Positions 9,115-17,765 of a stretch of DNA of 64,000 nucleotides are shown here, in pieces. The stretch lies in the NCBI RefSeq assembly GCF_001696455.1, contig NZ_MAUJ01000003.1:262735-326734 (forward strand), read 5' to 3'. The position numbers were made by a program, and so were the translations under genes. This DNA is from Pseudoalteromonas luteoviolacea (GTDB taxonomy: Bacteria > Pseudomonadota > Gammaproteobacteria > Enterobacterales > Alteromonadaceae). Position 1 is the first letter of the stretch, and each line of letters begins with the position of its first letter. The notes under the pieces were generated by a model, which was given only the letters and a program-made list of their open reading frames with translations, had not been told where the DNA came from and did not search any database.

Positions 9115-9234
9115 TTATTGGTTTTTAGACTCGAATGGCGCTACGACTTCACTGCGAGGCTTCACCTTATAACCAGTGCCGCCACCAGCTCCACCCACAA
9201 CCTGCTTTAACTGACTATCCGTTAATAAAATCAT
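9115..9234 (-). CDS. 39-residue peptide with double-glycine leader-like N-terminus (putative bacteriocin/RiPP-type precursor)
   Basis: An ATG at 9234 opens a 39-codon frame ending TAA at 9115; AAGGA lies eight bases upstream. The first 15 residues read MILLTDSQLKQVVGG. This matches the short leader pattern LT-x-x-x-L-x-x-V-x-GG that precedes cleavage by C39-peptidase ABC exporters in class II bacteriocins and many RiPP or signal peptides. The remainder would be a 24-residue core, starting AGGGTGYKVKPRSEV and ending SKNQ, without Cys. No C39 transporter, modification enzyme or immunity gene is visible in the window, so it would be an orphan. The reading frame and ribosome site are seen; the function is inferred. 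Confidence 0.6.
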   Translation of the reverse strand: MILLTDSQLKQVVGGAGGGTGYKVKPRSEVVAPFESKNQ

Positions 9235-9639
9235 TTTATTATTCCTTATTTATATTAATATTAGAGTAGTAAAATCACCACTACAAAGCACTTTAATATA
9301 TGAATGATGAACTGTACAGGTTTCAAATTAACAAACACCACCAATTAATTAGACATTCACTCTAAAAAGGCACTATTTATTGATTTTAAAAACCCTAATA
9401 AAATATCGAAAACAGTTCAAGCATTAAATTAACCTCTCCACCTAAACGACCTTTACCTTCCATATAAACCATAACGCTTAGATTTTACTAAAAACGGATA
9501 TATCGAAGGATTAGCGCCATAGCAAATTTATTACTCAAAACATTTTCACTATACTTTAAATACATAGCTATTTTTGTGTTAAAAATGCTTCAAAAAAACG
9601 CTGTGTGTCATTGTTTCATATCATTTATAAGTAATATAT

Positions 9640-10338
9640 TTACCACGGAATTTTACTACCATCGAAACTAATAAAGCTGCCGCTCTCAGGGTCAGTCAAG
9701 TTATCTATCACTGCCTTCAATCCTGTTGCTGATTCTTGAGCCGTAATGAGTGCATTTGGCCCACCCATTTCAGTTTTCACCCACCCTGGATGTAGCGCAA
9801 CGGTTTTAATACCTTCCGATAGCAGGTCATTCGATAAACTTTTGACTACAGAATTCAAAGCCGCTTTTGAGCTGCGATAAATGTAACCACCACCCTTAGT
9901 GTTTTCTGAGTGACTGCCAACTCTTGACGAAAGCGCCGCAAATATTTTTCTATCGCCAAGTTTCAAATTAGTATAAAACGCTTCTGCCAACTTAGCTGGC
10001 GCAATCGCATTGACTTCCATGACCTCTCTCCATGCTTCAACATCACAGTTCCCAAAGCCATATCCCTTTGGCCCGTAAAGACCCGCATTATTGATGATTA
10101 AGTCTATAGGAACTCCTGCCAATGTATTGGCTAGTTCGCTCAGTTGTTGGTAATTTGTGACATCCAGCTCGTATATCGCTAAGCCAGCACTTGCATCTTG
10201 CTCACCGAGCTTCTTTAGCGCCTCAGCTTTTGATTGCGCTCTTACTGTTGCCAACACTTGCCAGCCACTTGCCAAATACAACTCTGTCAACGCTAACCCG
10301 ATGCCCCTGTTCGCTCCAGTGATTAATACACGTGCCAT
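9640..10338 (-). CDS. Short-chain dehydrogenase/reductase
   Basis: A 232-residue classical SDR. The NAD(P) loop TGANRGIG is at 7-14, the NNAG structural motif at 83-86, a catalytic Ser in AALSSRV (about 137-138), and YRSSK gives the Tyr154-x3-Lys158 dyad. PGWVKTEMGG follows as in C-factor/YciK-like SDRs. Cytoplasmic and expected to act on a carbonyl or alcohol; the substrate is unknown. It stands alone, facing away from a long AT-rich spacer. Confidence 0.9.
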   Translation of the reverse strand: MARVLITGANRGIGLALTELYLASGWQVLATVRAQSKAEALKKLGEQDASAGLAIYELDVTNYQQLSELANTLAGVPIDLIINNAGLYGPKGYGFGNCDVEAWREVMEVNAIAPAKLAEAFYTNLKLGDRKIFAALSSRVGSHSENTKGGGYIYRSSKAALNSVVKSLSNDLLSEGIKTVALHPGWVKTEMGGPNALITAQESATGLKAVIDNLTDPESGSFISFDGSKIPW

Positions 10339-10460
10339 AAAGTCCTCAATTGTGTTTGTCCGAATTTGCTCGAGAAGTCATTGTGAATAAGGTAGAAAAT
10401 CTATTCAAGTAAATGAAGATATAAGGTCGTACAGCAGTGTTTGATAATGGTATCAGATAC

Positions 10461-10844
10461 CTAGGAAACTGCCTCTAGCCAGGTTTTTGCAGCGTTATTT
10501 CCAGAAAAATAACGCGTTTGCCCGCCAAGTATCCACCCGCCAATGGTAGACGTTATACGATGCAATCGACTGTTTCCAATTACCGCCGTTTTTGTAAATT
10601 GTTCACTATACTGAAACGCAATTCGCATGTCATTGAGTGCCTCACCCATCTCCCACCCTGTCAACTCGGTGATATCAATAAGCGCATGAACGGCATTACG
10701 CTGATTTCTAGCAATCGCGTGATCTACTACTGGTAATATAACCAGATAGTCTTTGTGTGTCAGTTTACCGACCGCTTTAAAGCTCAGTAATAACCCTGAC
10801 TCTCTCACCTCAGTAGTGACAGAAATTCCGTGGAATTCATTCAT
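10461..10844 (-). CDS. SpoIIAA-like (STAS-related) protein
   Basis: A 127-residue cytoplasmic protein of the SpoIIAA-like family (PF11964 type), with the characteristic GKLTHKDYLVILPVVDHAI segment, a central ALIDITELTGWEMGEALND and a C-terminal AKTWLEAV helix. Members have a STAS-like fold and are often lipid- or ligand-binding; no enzymatic residues are known. It is monocistronic, 120 bases upstream (in transcription sense) of the SDR, and could share a transcript with it. Confidence 0.8.
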   Translation of the reverse strand: MNEFHGISVTTEVRESGLLLSFKAVGKLTHKDYLVILPVVDHAIARNQRNAVHALIDITELTGWEMGEALNDMRIAFQYSEQFTKTAVIGNSRLHRITSTIGGWILGGQTRYFSGNNAAKTWLEAVS

Positions 10845-11007
10845 TGCAATAACCGTTCACCCAAGTAAATTTTTAGTAAACAAACCGCATTATTTTAAAA
10901 TAGTTCAAAATGACAAATCGCGCACATTTATTCAAATCGTCTATGCTTAAACTTAGGTATTTGTCAGCGATAACAACTAAATTATGCTTTAAAAATAGGA
11001 AAAGCCT

Positions 11008-11778
11008 TTGAAAATACTAATAATATTGATACTCAGCCTGTGCACTTCTCTTTGCTTTGCTAACACCGACAAAACGTGGTTTAACCAAGCGATGTATACC
11101 AAATTTGAGGATGCTGATGTCCACTCTTGGCAACTAAGCAGTCATTATTATTTTGCGCCCCAAGCTTATTTTGGGGTTTGGGATGATTTCGGCTATCTGG
11201 ACACAGACAGTAATATACTGCTGACATACACCAACGACGACGATGTATACACGGGCATTGAAGGAGAGGCCTTTTTCGACAATTGGTTTATTCCTTTGGG
11301 CATAGCAGACTTAGGTAACGTTGATGACAATTACTCAATCGGAGTTGGTCACCTGTTTTATGACAGCTTTAAAGCGAGTGTCAGACATCAACACATTAAA
11401 AATGGCGAAAACATCACATGGTTTCAAGGCCAGCTAAATATCGATTTAAGCAACGAAGCGTATGTTGGTATCACAGCAAACAGTGATGACTCCCTAGATG
11501 ATTGGACTGTTGAGGTTCGTTATTTTAGAGGATTAGGAGAACAAAGGTTCTTTACTTTGGATCTCATTCATCAAAATCAAGCAACTAAAAACCACAATGA
11601 CTTTTTAGCCAATTACTATTTTAATCAACACTTTGCTCTGGGTGTCGGTAGCCATGCATCACATCTTCTTATTGAAGGTAAGTACTTTGTAAATCATAGC
11701 TTTTTTGTCAAGGCACGCTATCAAGAACAAAGTGATGATGAACAGTCCCTTGAAATGTCGATGCAAGCGCAATTCTAA
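11008..11778 (+). CDS. Putative outer-membrane beta-barrel protein
   Basis: A 256-residue exported protein starting at TTG (11008) with AGGA seven bases upstream; no ATG gives a full signal peptide. The signal peptide is about 18 residues (ending LCFA). The mature part is made of alternating aromatic/polar strands (for example HSWQLSSHYYF, NYSIGVGHLFY, SFFVKARYQEQ) and ends in Phe (MSMQAQF), the classical C-terminal signature of beta-barrel outer-membrane proteins. I do not recognise the family; a small pore or structural role is possible. Convergent with the methyltransferase gene, with only about 20 bases between stops. Confidence 0.65.
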   Translation: MKILIILILSLCTSLCFANTDKTWFNQAMYTKFEDADVHSWQLSSHYYFAPQAYFGVWDDFGYLDTDSNILLTYTNDDDVYTGIEGEAFFDNWFIPLGIADLGNVDDNYSIGVGHLFYDSFKASVRHQHIKNGENITWFQGQLNIDLSNEAYVGITANSDDSLDDWTVEVRYFRGLGEQRFFTLDLIHQNQATKNHNDFLANYYFNQHFALGVGSHASHLLIEGKYFVNHSFFVKARYQEQSDDEQSLEMSMQAQF

Positions 11779-11800
11779 CAATCTCAGAGGCTAAACCCCC

Positions 11801-13111
11801 TTATAGCGCAACGTCTGTGATCTTTTCTAAACACTGCTGATTGACGGCTGTAAGTTGTTCTTTATCCAATGGACCAACACGCTCTAAGAGCCAAGTTTCA
11901 AAGTCGCTAAACCTCTCGAACTCATACATTTTACTCATTATTTCACGTGCGTTCAGTGACAGAGCATCGTATAAACAAAGCTCTCCTTGCCACTCCTGCT
12001 CAGGAGTAACGACTCTCTCACCTCGCTTAATCAAATATGCTCGCTGAAAAGCACGCTTAATTTGCACAAGACCAAGTGCGCCAGTATCACTAGACTGCGG
12101 CAGTTCAAAATTAGCTTGCTTCCATTCTGGTTTGGGAAAAACGACTGAAAAGTCCGGACTATCAAGCTGAACATATTTAAATACAATAGGTTTGTTTGAC
12201 GTTAAAACAGCATCGTAAGGGCTAAAAGTAAAGGCTATGTTTAAACTACAATCGCCCTCATGCAGGGACAGTTGGCGATAGACCAGAATGTCTGTTGTCA
12301 GCTTCACAACATGCTCTGCCCAGTCTCCCTCAGGGATAGTAAGCTCAGAGCAAAAACTCGCCTCATCTCCTTTATTTAATGCCTGTGCCCGGCTTTTATC
12401 TAAGCAAAAGAACTCTCCAACGAATACGTCTGGGCCGGCCTGCTTAGATTGAGGCGTGAGCCAAGTCCTTAAGCTCACTCGTTCAGGTATTAATACACCA
12501 TCAGCCTGTAAGTACTGTACTAAATGTTTAAAAATAAAAACTTGTGGCTCGCGCTTTAATAGCGCAGTCATAGTTTCAGAAATGATAATGTCGAAGTACT
12601 GTTGTTCGCTTTTAGGTCGCCATTGTGTTGCATCGCCATGTACTAATTCAATGTGATAACCCTCCAAGCCAAAATGCGTAATTAAGGCTTCAACCGCTGC
12701 TATATTTTCTTTATGGATATCCAGTAACGTTATTTCCAGTGGAAGCTGTTCGGTGCTAGCAGCCAAAAGTGGTAACAGTAAGGTTGCATAGGGGCCTGTA
12801 CCAGCATAGAGAATTCTGATAGGTTTTATGGCTGCTGTTAATTTGTCAGATATTGCTTTTGCCACCCCTTGTGCAAACATTTGAGTACGTATCGTTTCTT
12901 CAAAACACTTTGCGGCCTGAACAGGAGAAATCGCGACACCACATGCCGTTTGCGCTTTTTGTGAGTCGTTCATATCCGTATCGGTAAATACCTGCGTTAC
13001 TTCCCCCAAATAAGCGACCATAGCCTTCATCTCTGACTTAGTAATGGCCCCCTTTTCAGAGTTCAGAAGTTTATTGACCGCCTCTACAAATTGTATTTTG
13101 GTTTGACACAT
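11801..13111 (-). CDS. SAM-dependent methyltransferase with a PRMT-like double-E loop
   Basis: A 436-residue protein. A helical N-terminal region (about 1-95) precedes a class I SAM domain: motif I ILYAGTGPYATLLLP (about 100-114), acidic motif II LLDIHKENI (about 129-137), and HGDATQW. Motif IV reads SETMTALLKRE; Glu179 and Glu188 are nine residues apart, the same spacing as the double-E loop of protein arginine methyltransferases. The C-terminal half (about 210-436) is beta-rich, as the PRMT barrel would be. The actual acceptor is unknown. The gene lies 20 bases behind a LysE-type exporter on the same strand and is probably co-transcribed with it. Confidence 0.7.
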   Translation of the reverse strand: MCQTKIQFVEAVNKLLNSEKGAITKSEMKAMVAYLGEVTQVFTDTDMNDSQKAQTACGVAISPVQAAKCFEETIRTQMFAQGVAKAISDKLTAAIKPIRILYAGTGPYATLLLPLLAASTEQLPLEITLLDIHKENIAAVEALITHFGLEGYHIELVHGDATQWRPKSEQQYFDIIISETMTALLKREPQVFIFKHLVQYLQADGVLIPERVSLRTWLTPQSKQAGPDVFVGEFFCLDKSRAQALNKGDEASFCSELTIPEGDWAEHVVKLTTDILVYRQLSLHEGDCSLNIAFTFSPYDAVLTSNKPIVFKYVQLDSPDFSVVFPKPEWKQANFELPQSSDTGALGLVQIKRAFQRAYLIKRGERVVTPEQEWQGELCLYDALSLNAREIMSKMYEFERFSDFETWLLERVGPLDKEQLTAVNQQCLEKITDVAL

Positions 13112-13131
13112 AGTATCCCTACAGATTTTTC

Positions 13132-13737
13132 TTATATTATTTCAGAGGATAGAGTGACAAAGAGCAAAAGTAAAACCAGTAAACTCGCAAAAAATACTCT
13201 TAAATGCTTAAGCTGTTTATTGGTTTTCACCACTCGGTGCAGTACCCCCCCTAAATAGAGCCATAGCGTATCGACAATAATCGCAACCAAAAATAGAATC
13301 ACTGCCGCGACAAAACCCGCCTGAGCCTTAGAATCTAAAGGGATATTGGTGTTGGCAAAAATGGCAATACATGCTGCGTACGCTTTAGGGTTCAATAGAT
13401 TAAGAATAAAGCCATCTTTAAACCCTAAAGGTTGGTTGCTTAGCTCTGTTAGTCCGCTGTCATTAGTCGCTATTTTATAAGCTACATAAAACAAATATAC
13501 GAGTGCGCCTATCTGTAAAACTTTGGTCAGCTGAGGGAAGCTTAGTAGCAAGGCTCCGAGTCCCGTTGCCGAAGCGACTATCGCCACCAAAAGCCCAGTT
13601 AGAATTCCAAATAAAAAAGGCTGACCTGCTCGTACGCCAGCACTTGCGCCAACCGCAGCAAGTGCGAGTGGTGCGGGCCCCGGTGAGCCAAGCAAAAAAA
13701 ATGTTGTGAGTGCCAAAGACAGTAATGCTTCATGCAT
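13132..13737 (-). CDS. LysE/RhtB-family amino-acid exporter
   Basis: A 201-residue inner-membrane protein with about six hydrophobic segments. The N-terminal signature FFLLGSPGPAPLALAAVGAS followed by GVRAGQPFLFGILTGL is that of the LysE/RhtB translocators, and KDGFILNLLNPKAYA (about 108-122) is their conserved central loop. It should export an amino acid or close derivative by proton exchange. It is the first gene of a two-gene unit with the PRMT-like methyltransferase. Substrate not shown by sequence. Confidence 0.88.
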   Translation of the reverse strand: MHEALLSLALTTFFLLGSPGPAPLALAAVGASAGVRAGQPFLFGILTGLLVAIVASATGLGALLLSFPQLTKVLQIGALVYLFYVAYKIATNDSGLTELSNQPLGFKDGFILNLLNPKAYAACIAIFANTNIPLDSKAQAGFVAAVILFLVAIIVDTLWLYLGGVLHRVVKTNKQLKHLRVFFASLLVLLLLFVTLSSEII

Positions 13738-13852
13738 AATACATCTCCAAAAGATCCTTTAGGAATTGCAAAAATTGATTAGAAAATGATAGGAATAGAA
13801 AATTTATGGGGACACACAATCTTGCCCCCAAAACAAGGGTTGTTTAGGCTAA

Positions 13853-15028
13853 TTACACAATATCAGGAATGCGCACGCTACCTTCCATTAGAACACGTGC
13901 ACTGCGGCTCATAATCGCCTTTTTCGCAAGCCAGCGTTCGCCTTGTAATTGCGCTTCAGCGCCAACTTTCAAAGTACCTGAAGGGTGGCCAAAGGTGATT
14001 TGTGTTCTGTTACCGCCGCCAGCAGCTTGGTTTACCAAGGTGCCCGGAATCGCACCTGCAGTCGCAATTGCCACCGCCGCTGTTCCCATCATTGCATGGT
14101 GTAACTTACCCATTGAAAGCGCACGTACACATAAGTCGATGTCTTGCTCATTGATGGCTTTCCCACTGGATGCCAAGTATTGCTGAGGCCCGCTCACAAA
14201 CGCAATTTTTGGGGTATGTTGTCGTACTTTCGCTTCTTCCAGAGTGGAGATCAGCCCCATTTTTAACGCCCCATGAGCACGTATAGTTTCCATGCGCGCC
14301 AGAAGCTCTGCGTCACCATTAATGGCTTCTTGTAATTCAGTACCTTCAAAGCCAAGGTCTTGTGCTCTAAAAAATAAGGTTGGGATCCCTGCGTTGATCA
14401 TGGTGACATCAAAGTGCCCAATATCAGGCACTTCTAGTGTGTCGACAAGATTGCCACTCGGAAACATGTCCGCATTTGCATCTGCTGGGTCTAAAAATTC
14501 CACAACCACTTCAGCAGCAGGAAAAGTCACACCGTCTAGTTCAAAGTCACCTGTTTCTTGTACTTCACCATTGGTAATAGGGATATGCGCAACGATCGTT
14601 TTACCGATATTTGCTTGCCAGATGCGGACTACGGCAATGCCATTTTGAGGGATCCGTTCGTCTGAAACTAACCCATTGCTGATGGCGAACGCCCCAACCG
14701 CAGCGGTTAGATTGCCACAATTGCCACTCCAGTCGATAAAAGGTTTATCGATTGCGACTTGGCCAAACAAATAATCGACATCGTGATCAGGCTTCGAACT
14801 TTTCGATAAAATAACCGTTTTGCTAGTACTAGACGTCGCACCGCCCATACCGTCTGTTTGCTTAGCATAAGGATCAGGACTGCCGATCACTCTCAATAGT
14901 ATCTGATCTCTAATTTCTCCAGGCTCTTGGGCAGCTTGCGGTAAGTCATCCAGCTTGAAGAAGACCCCTTTTGAGGTACCTCCGCGCATATATGTCGCGG
15001 GTATTTTGATTTGTGGTTTAAAGCTCAT
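13853..15028 (-). CDS. prpF: 2-methylaconitate cis-trans isomerase PrpF
   Basis: Isomerises the 2-methylaconitate formed by AcnD so that aconitase can hydrate it to 2-methylisocitrate. The 391-residue protein starts at ATG 15028, chosen because AGGAAA lies just upstream; the longer frame to 15052 would begin inside a hairpin. PATYMRGGTSKGVFF is the family N-terminal signature; DWSGNCGNLTAAVGAFA carries the conserved Cys, and GTAAVAIATAGAIPGT and AAGGGNRTQI follow as in PrpF. Last gene of the prp operon, 54 bases beyond acnD. PrpF always accompanies AcnD in this pathway variant, which agrees with the neighbours. Confidence 0.96.
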   Translation of the reverse strand: MSFKPQIKIPATYMRGGTSKGVFFKLDDLPQAAQEPGEIRDQILLRVIGSPDPYAKQTDGMGGATSSTSKTVILSKSSKPDHDVDYLFGQVAIDKPFIDWSGNCGNLTAAVGAFAISNGLVSDERIPQNGIAVVRIWQANIGKTIVAHIPITNGEVQETGDFELDGVTFPAAEVVVEFLDPADANADMFPSGNLVDTLEVPDIGHFDVTMINAGIPTLFFRAQDLGFEGTELQEAINGDAELLARMETIRAHGALKMGLISTLEEAKVRQHTPKIAFVSGPQQYLASSGKAINEQDIDLCVRALSMGKLHHAMMGTAAVAIATAGAIPGTLVNQAAGGGNRTQITFGHPSGTLKVGAEAQLQGERWLAKKAIMSRSARVLMEGSVRIPDIV

Positions 15029-15043
15029 TGTGTTTCCTAACGA

Positions 15044-15068
15044 AAAGCCCAAGCATTGCTTGGGCTTT
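15044..15068 (-). promoter_or_regulatory. Intercistronic hairpin between acnD and prpF
   Basis: A perfect 11-bp inverted repeat (AAAGCCCAAGC 15044-15054, 3-base loop, GCTTGGGCTTT 15058-15068) followed on the transcribed strand by TTTTCGTT. It lies between the acnD stop and the prpF ribosome site. It could act as a partial terminator, or as an RNA-stability stem that lowers or protects downstream message. Confidence 0.75.
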
Positions 15069-15082
15069 AATTGATGACAGTG

Positions 15083-17671
15083 TTACGCGTTTGCTTCTAA
15101 GAAGTCTTTCGCGAATCGTTGCAATACGCCACCGGCTTCATAAATTGACACTTCCTCAGCCGTGTCTAATCTACATGTTACTGGCACTTCAACAACCTCA
15201 CCGTTTTGTCGGTTTATCACAAGCGTTAGCGTGGTACCCGGCGTACGCGCACCTTTTACATCGTACGTTTCTGTACCATCTAAGCCTAAGGTGAGACGAG
15301 TCGTTCCTGCTTTGAATTCAAGCGGCAAAACACCCATACCAATTAAGTTGGTTCTATGTATACGCTCAAAGCCTTCAGCGACGATAACCTCAACACCTGC
15401 AAGGCGCACACCTTTTGCAGCCCAATCCCTTGATGAGCCTTGGCCATAATCTGCACCTGCAACAATTATCAGCGGCTGTTTACGCTCCATGTAGGTTTCA
15501 ATCGCTTCCCACATGCGGGTCACTTTCCCCTCTGGCTCAACACGTGCAAGTGAGCCCTGCTGCACTTCACCATTGTCTTTGACCATTTCATTAAGTAGTT
15601 TAGGGTTCGCAAATGTTGCCCGTTGTGCTGTTAAATGATCACCTCGGTGAGTTGCGTAAGAGTTGAAATCCTCTTCCGGCAATCCCATTTTCGCCAAGTA
15701 CTCACCCGCTGCGCTACTTGCTAAGATGGCATTAGATGGAGACAAATGGTCCGTTGTAATGTTATCGCCTAGAATTGCCAGCGGGCGCATCCCCTTCATG
15801 GTGCGTTCTCCAGCAAGTGCGCCTTCCCAGTATGGCGGGCGACGGATGTAAGTACTCATTTCTCGCCAGTTATAAAGCGGATCATTGTCCTCACCATAGT
15901 CAACACTCAAGTCAAACATTGGATCATACACTTCTCTGAACTGCTCAGGCTTTACACTTTGCGCAATAACGGCATCTATTTCTTCATCGCTTGGCCACAC
16001 GTCTTTAAGGGTAACGGGGCTGCCGTTTTGATCATGACCCAAGACATCTTTTTCGATATCAAAACGCACAGAGCCAGCAATGGCATAAGCCACAACCAAA
16101 GGAGGTGACGCCAAAAATGCTTGCTTCGCATATGGGTGAATTCGTCCGTCGAAGTTTCGGTTGCCAGATAAAACCGCCGTTGCATATAAGTCCCTGTCGA
16201 TGACTTCTTGTTGAATTTTAGGATCGAGTGCGCCACTCATGCCGTTACAAGTAGTACATGCAAACGCTACGATACCAAAACCAAGCGCCTCTAATTCAGG
16301 GAGTAGCTGTGCTTCAGTCATATAAGAACGAACCGCTTTTGAGCCAGGTGCAAATGAGGTTTTGACCCAAGGTTTACGTTTTAAACCCAGCTTGTTTGCA
16401 TTACGAGCCAGCAAACCAGCCGCAACGACGTTGCGCGGATTACTGGTATTTGTACAACTGGTAATGGCAGCGATAATCACTGCCCCATCGGGCATTTTAT
16501 CCTCTGTCTTTTCATAGTCAGCAACAATACCCTGCTTTACTAGGTCTTGTGTTGCAACCCTGCGGTGCGGGTTCGAAGGCCCAGCCAGATTTCGACCTAC
16601 ACTCGATAGATCAAACTTCAACACGCGCTCATACTTCGCCTGTGTCATGGAATCAGACCATAAGCCTGTTAGCTTGGCATACTGTTCTACAAGCTTGACT
16701 TGCTCATCATCACGGCCTGTCAACTTTAAATAATCAATCGTCTTTTGATCGATATAGAACATTGCAGCTGTGGCACCATACTCAGGCGTCATATTTGAAA
16801 TTGTTGCACGGTCGCCCAGGGTCAAGTCATCAGCACCTTCACCGAAAAACTCTAAATAGCTCGAAACCACTTTTTCGTTTCGTAAAAACTCGGTGATCGC
16901 CAATACGATATCTGTTGCGGTGATCCCCGGTTGGCGTTTACCTACTAGCTCAACACCCACGATATCTGGCAAACGCATGTATGACGCACGTCCTAGCATG
17001 ACGCTTTCAGCTTCTAAACCACCGACTCCAATCGCTATGACACCTAACGCATCAACATGCGGCGTATGACTATCTGTGCCAACGAGGGTGTCTGGGAACG
17101 CCACACCGTCACGCGCTTGAATAACAGGTGACATTTTCTCTAGATTAATTTGGTGCAAAATGCCATTTCCAGGCGGAATTACATCGACATTTTTAAATGC
17201 AGTTTTGGTCCAATTGATAAAGTGAAAGCGATCATCGTTGCGGCGGTCTTCAATAGCGCGATTTTTCTCAAACGCATTTTCTTCATAACCCGCATGCTCT
17301 ACCGCTAAACTGTGGTCCACAATCAACTGAGTAGGAACAACAGGGTTGACCTTCGCCGGATCTCCACCTTTTTCAGCAATCGCATCACGTAAACCGGCTA
17401 AATCAACCAATGCAGTTTGGCCAAGAATATCATGGCACACAACGCGTGCTGGGAACCATGGGAAATCCAAATCACGACGGCGTTCAATAATTTGTGTTAA
17501 ATAATCATTTAGCTTTTCAGGTTCGGCTCTTCGAACCAAGTTTTCAGCCAGTACTTTTGATGTATAAGGTAGTCCTTCATAAGCGCCGGGTTTTATTGCT
17601 TCAATGGCTTCACGCGTGTCGTAGTAGCATAAAGTTGAATCAGGTAATCGTTTTCGAAATTGGGTGTTCAT
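15083..17671 (-). CDS. acnD: Fe/S-dependent 2-methylcitrate dehydratase AcnD
   Basis: An 862-residue aconitase-superfamily enzyme that dehydrates 2-methylcitrate to 2-methylaconitate in propionyl-CoA breakdown. The three [4Fe-4S] ligands are visible: Cys406 in ITSCTNTSNP and Cys472/Cys475 in ACTTCNGMSG. VGTDSHTPHVDALGVIAIG and the C-terminal YGQGSSRDWAAKG and GMGVLPLEF (swivel domain) are also intact. The N-terminus (LPDSTLCYYDTREAI) is AcnD-like rather than AcnA-like, and the neighbours prpC, prpB and prpF confirm the assignment. It lies about 95 bases behind prpC, in a gap carrying two hairpins. Confidence 0.96.
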   Translation of the reverse strand: MNTQFRKRLPDSTLCYYDTREAIEAIKPGAYEGLPYTSKVLAENLVRRAEPEKLNDYLTQIIERRRDLDFPWFPARVVCHDILGQTALVDLAGLRDAIAEKGGDPAKVNPVVPTQLIVDHSLAVEHAGYEENAFEKNRAIEDRRNDDRFHFINWTKTAFKNVDVIPPGNGILHQINLEKMSPVIQARDGVAFPDTLVGTDSHTPHVDALGVIAIGVGGLEAESVMLGRASYMRLPDIVGVELVGKRQPGITATDIVLAITEFLRNEKVVSSYLEFFGEGADDLTLGDRATISNMTPEYGATAAMFYIDQKTIDYLKLTGRDDEQVKLVEQYAKLTGLWSDSMTQAKYERVLKFDLSSVGRNLAGPSNPHRRVATQDLVKQGIVADYEKTEDKMPDGAVIIAAITSCTNTSNPRNVVAAGLLARNANKLGLKRKPWVKTSFAPGSKAVRSYMTEAQLLPELEALGFGIVAFACTTCNGMSGALDPKIQQEVIDRDLYATAVLSGNRNFDGRIHPYAKQAFLASPPLVVAYAIAGSVRFDIEKDVLGHDQNGSPVTLKDVWPSDEEIDAVIAQSVKPEQFREVYDPMFDLSVDYGEDNDPLYNWREMSTYIRRPPYWEGALAGERTMKGMRPLAILGDNITTDHLSPSNAILASSAAGEYLAKMGLPEEDFNSYATHRGDHLTAQRATFANPKLLNEMVKDNGEVQQGSLARVEPEGKVTRMWEAIETYMERKQPLIIVAGADYGQGSSRDWAAKGVRLAGVEVIVAEGFERIHRTNLIGMGVLPLEFKAGTTRLTLGLDGTETYDVKGARTPGTTLTLVINRQNGEVVEVPVTCRLDTAEEVSIYEAGGVLQRFAKDFLEANA

Positions 17672-17706
17672 AACTGCTTATTCCAACTGAGATGTGACGG
17701 TATTTC

Positions 17707-17758
17707 CGCTTGAAGTGCAAGAACACTTCAAGCGTGTAAAGGTCCAACATGTGGACCT
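17707..17758 (-). promoter_or_regulatory. Two consecutive hairpins between prpC and acnD
   Basis: Hairpin one: 11-bp perfect stem (CGCTTGAAGTG 17707-17717 with CACTTCAAGCG 17724-17734). Hairpin two: 7-bp perfect stem (AGGTCCA 17740-17746 with TGGACCT 17752-17758). Together they fill the 95-base gap between cistrons. There is no T run after either on the minus strand, so they look more like mRNA-stabilising or processing structures than terminators. Confidence 0.75.
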
Positions 17759-17765
17759 AGCCTGC

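Larger units (their letters stand above)
8643..9639. other. Gene-poor AT-rich region with one tiny peptide gene
   Basis: Almost 1 kb without a conventional gene. It holds the 39-codon double-glycine peptide gene (9115-9234, minus strand), a hairpin at 9036-9060, and otherwise AT-rich sequence with many stops in all frames. Short frames on the minus strand in 9400-9560 (25 residues or fewer) lack convincing ribosome sites. A 9-codon frame beginning MLELF behind GGAGAGG (minus strand, near 9430) is too short to judge. Confidence 0.6.

Noticed and set aside
15083-17671. Possible aconitase AcnA instead of AcnD
   Set aside because: N-terminal sequence and the prpB, prpC and prpF neighbours point to AcnD.
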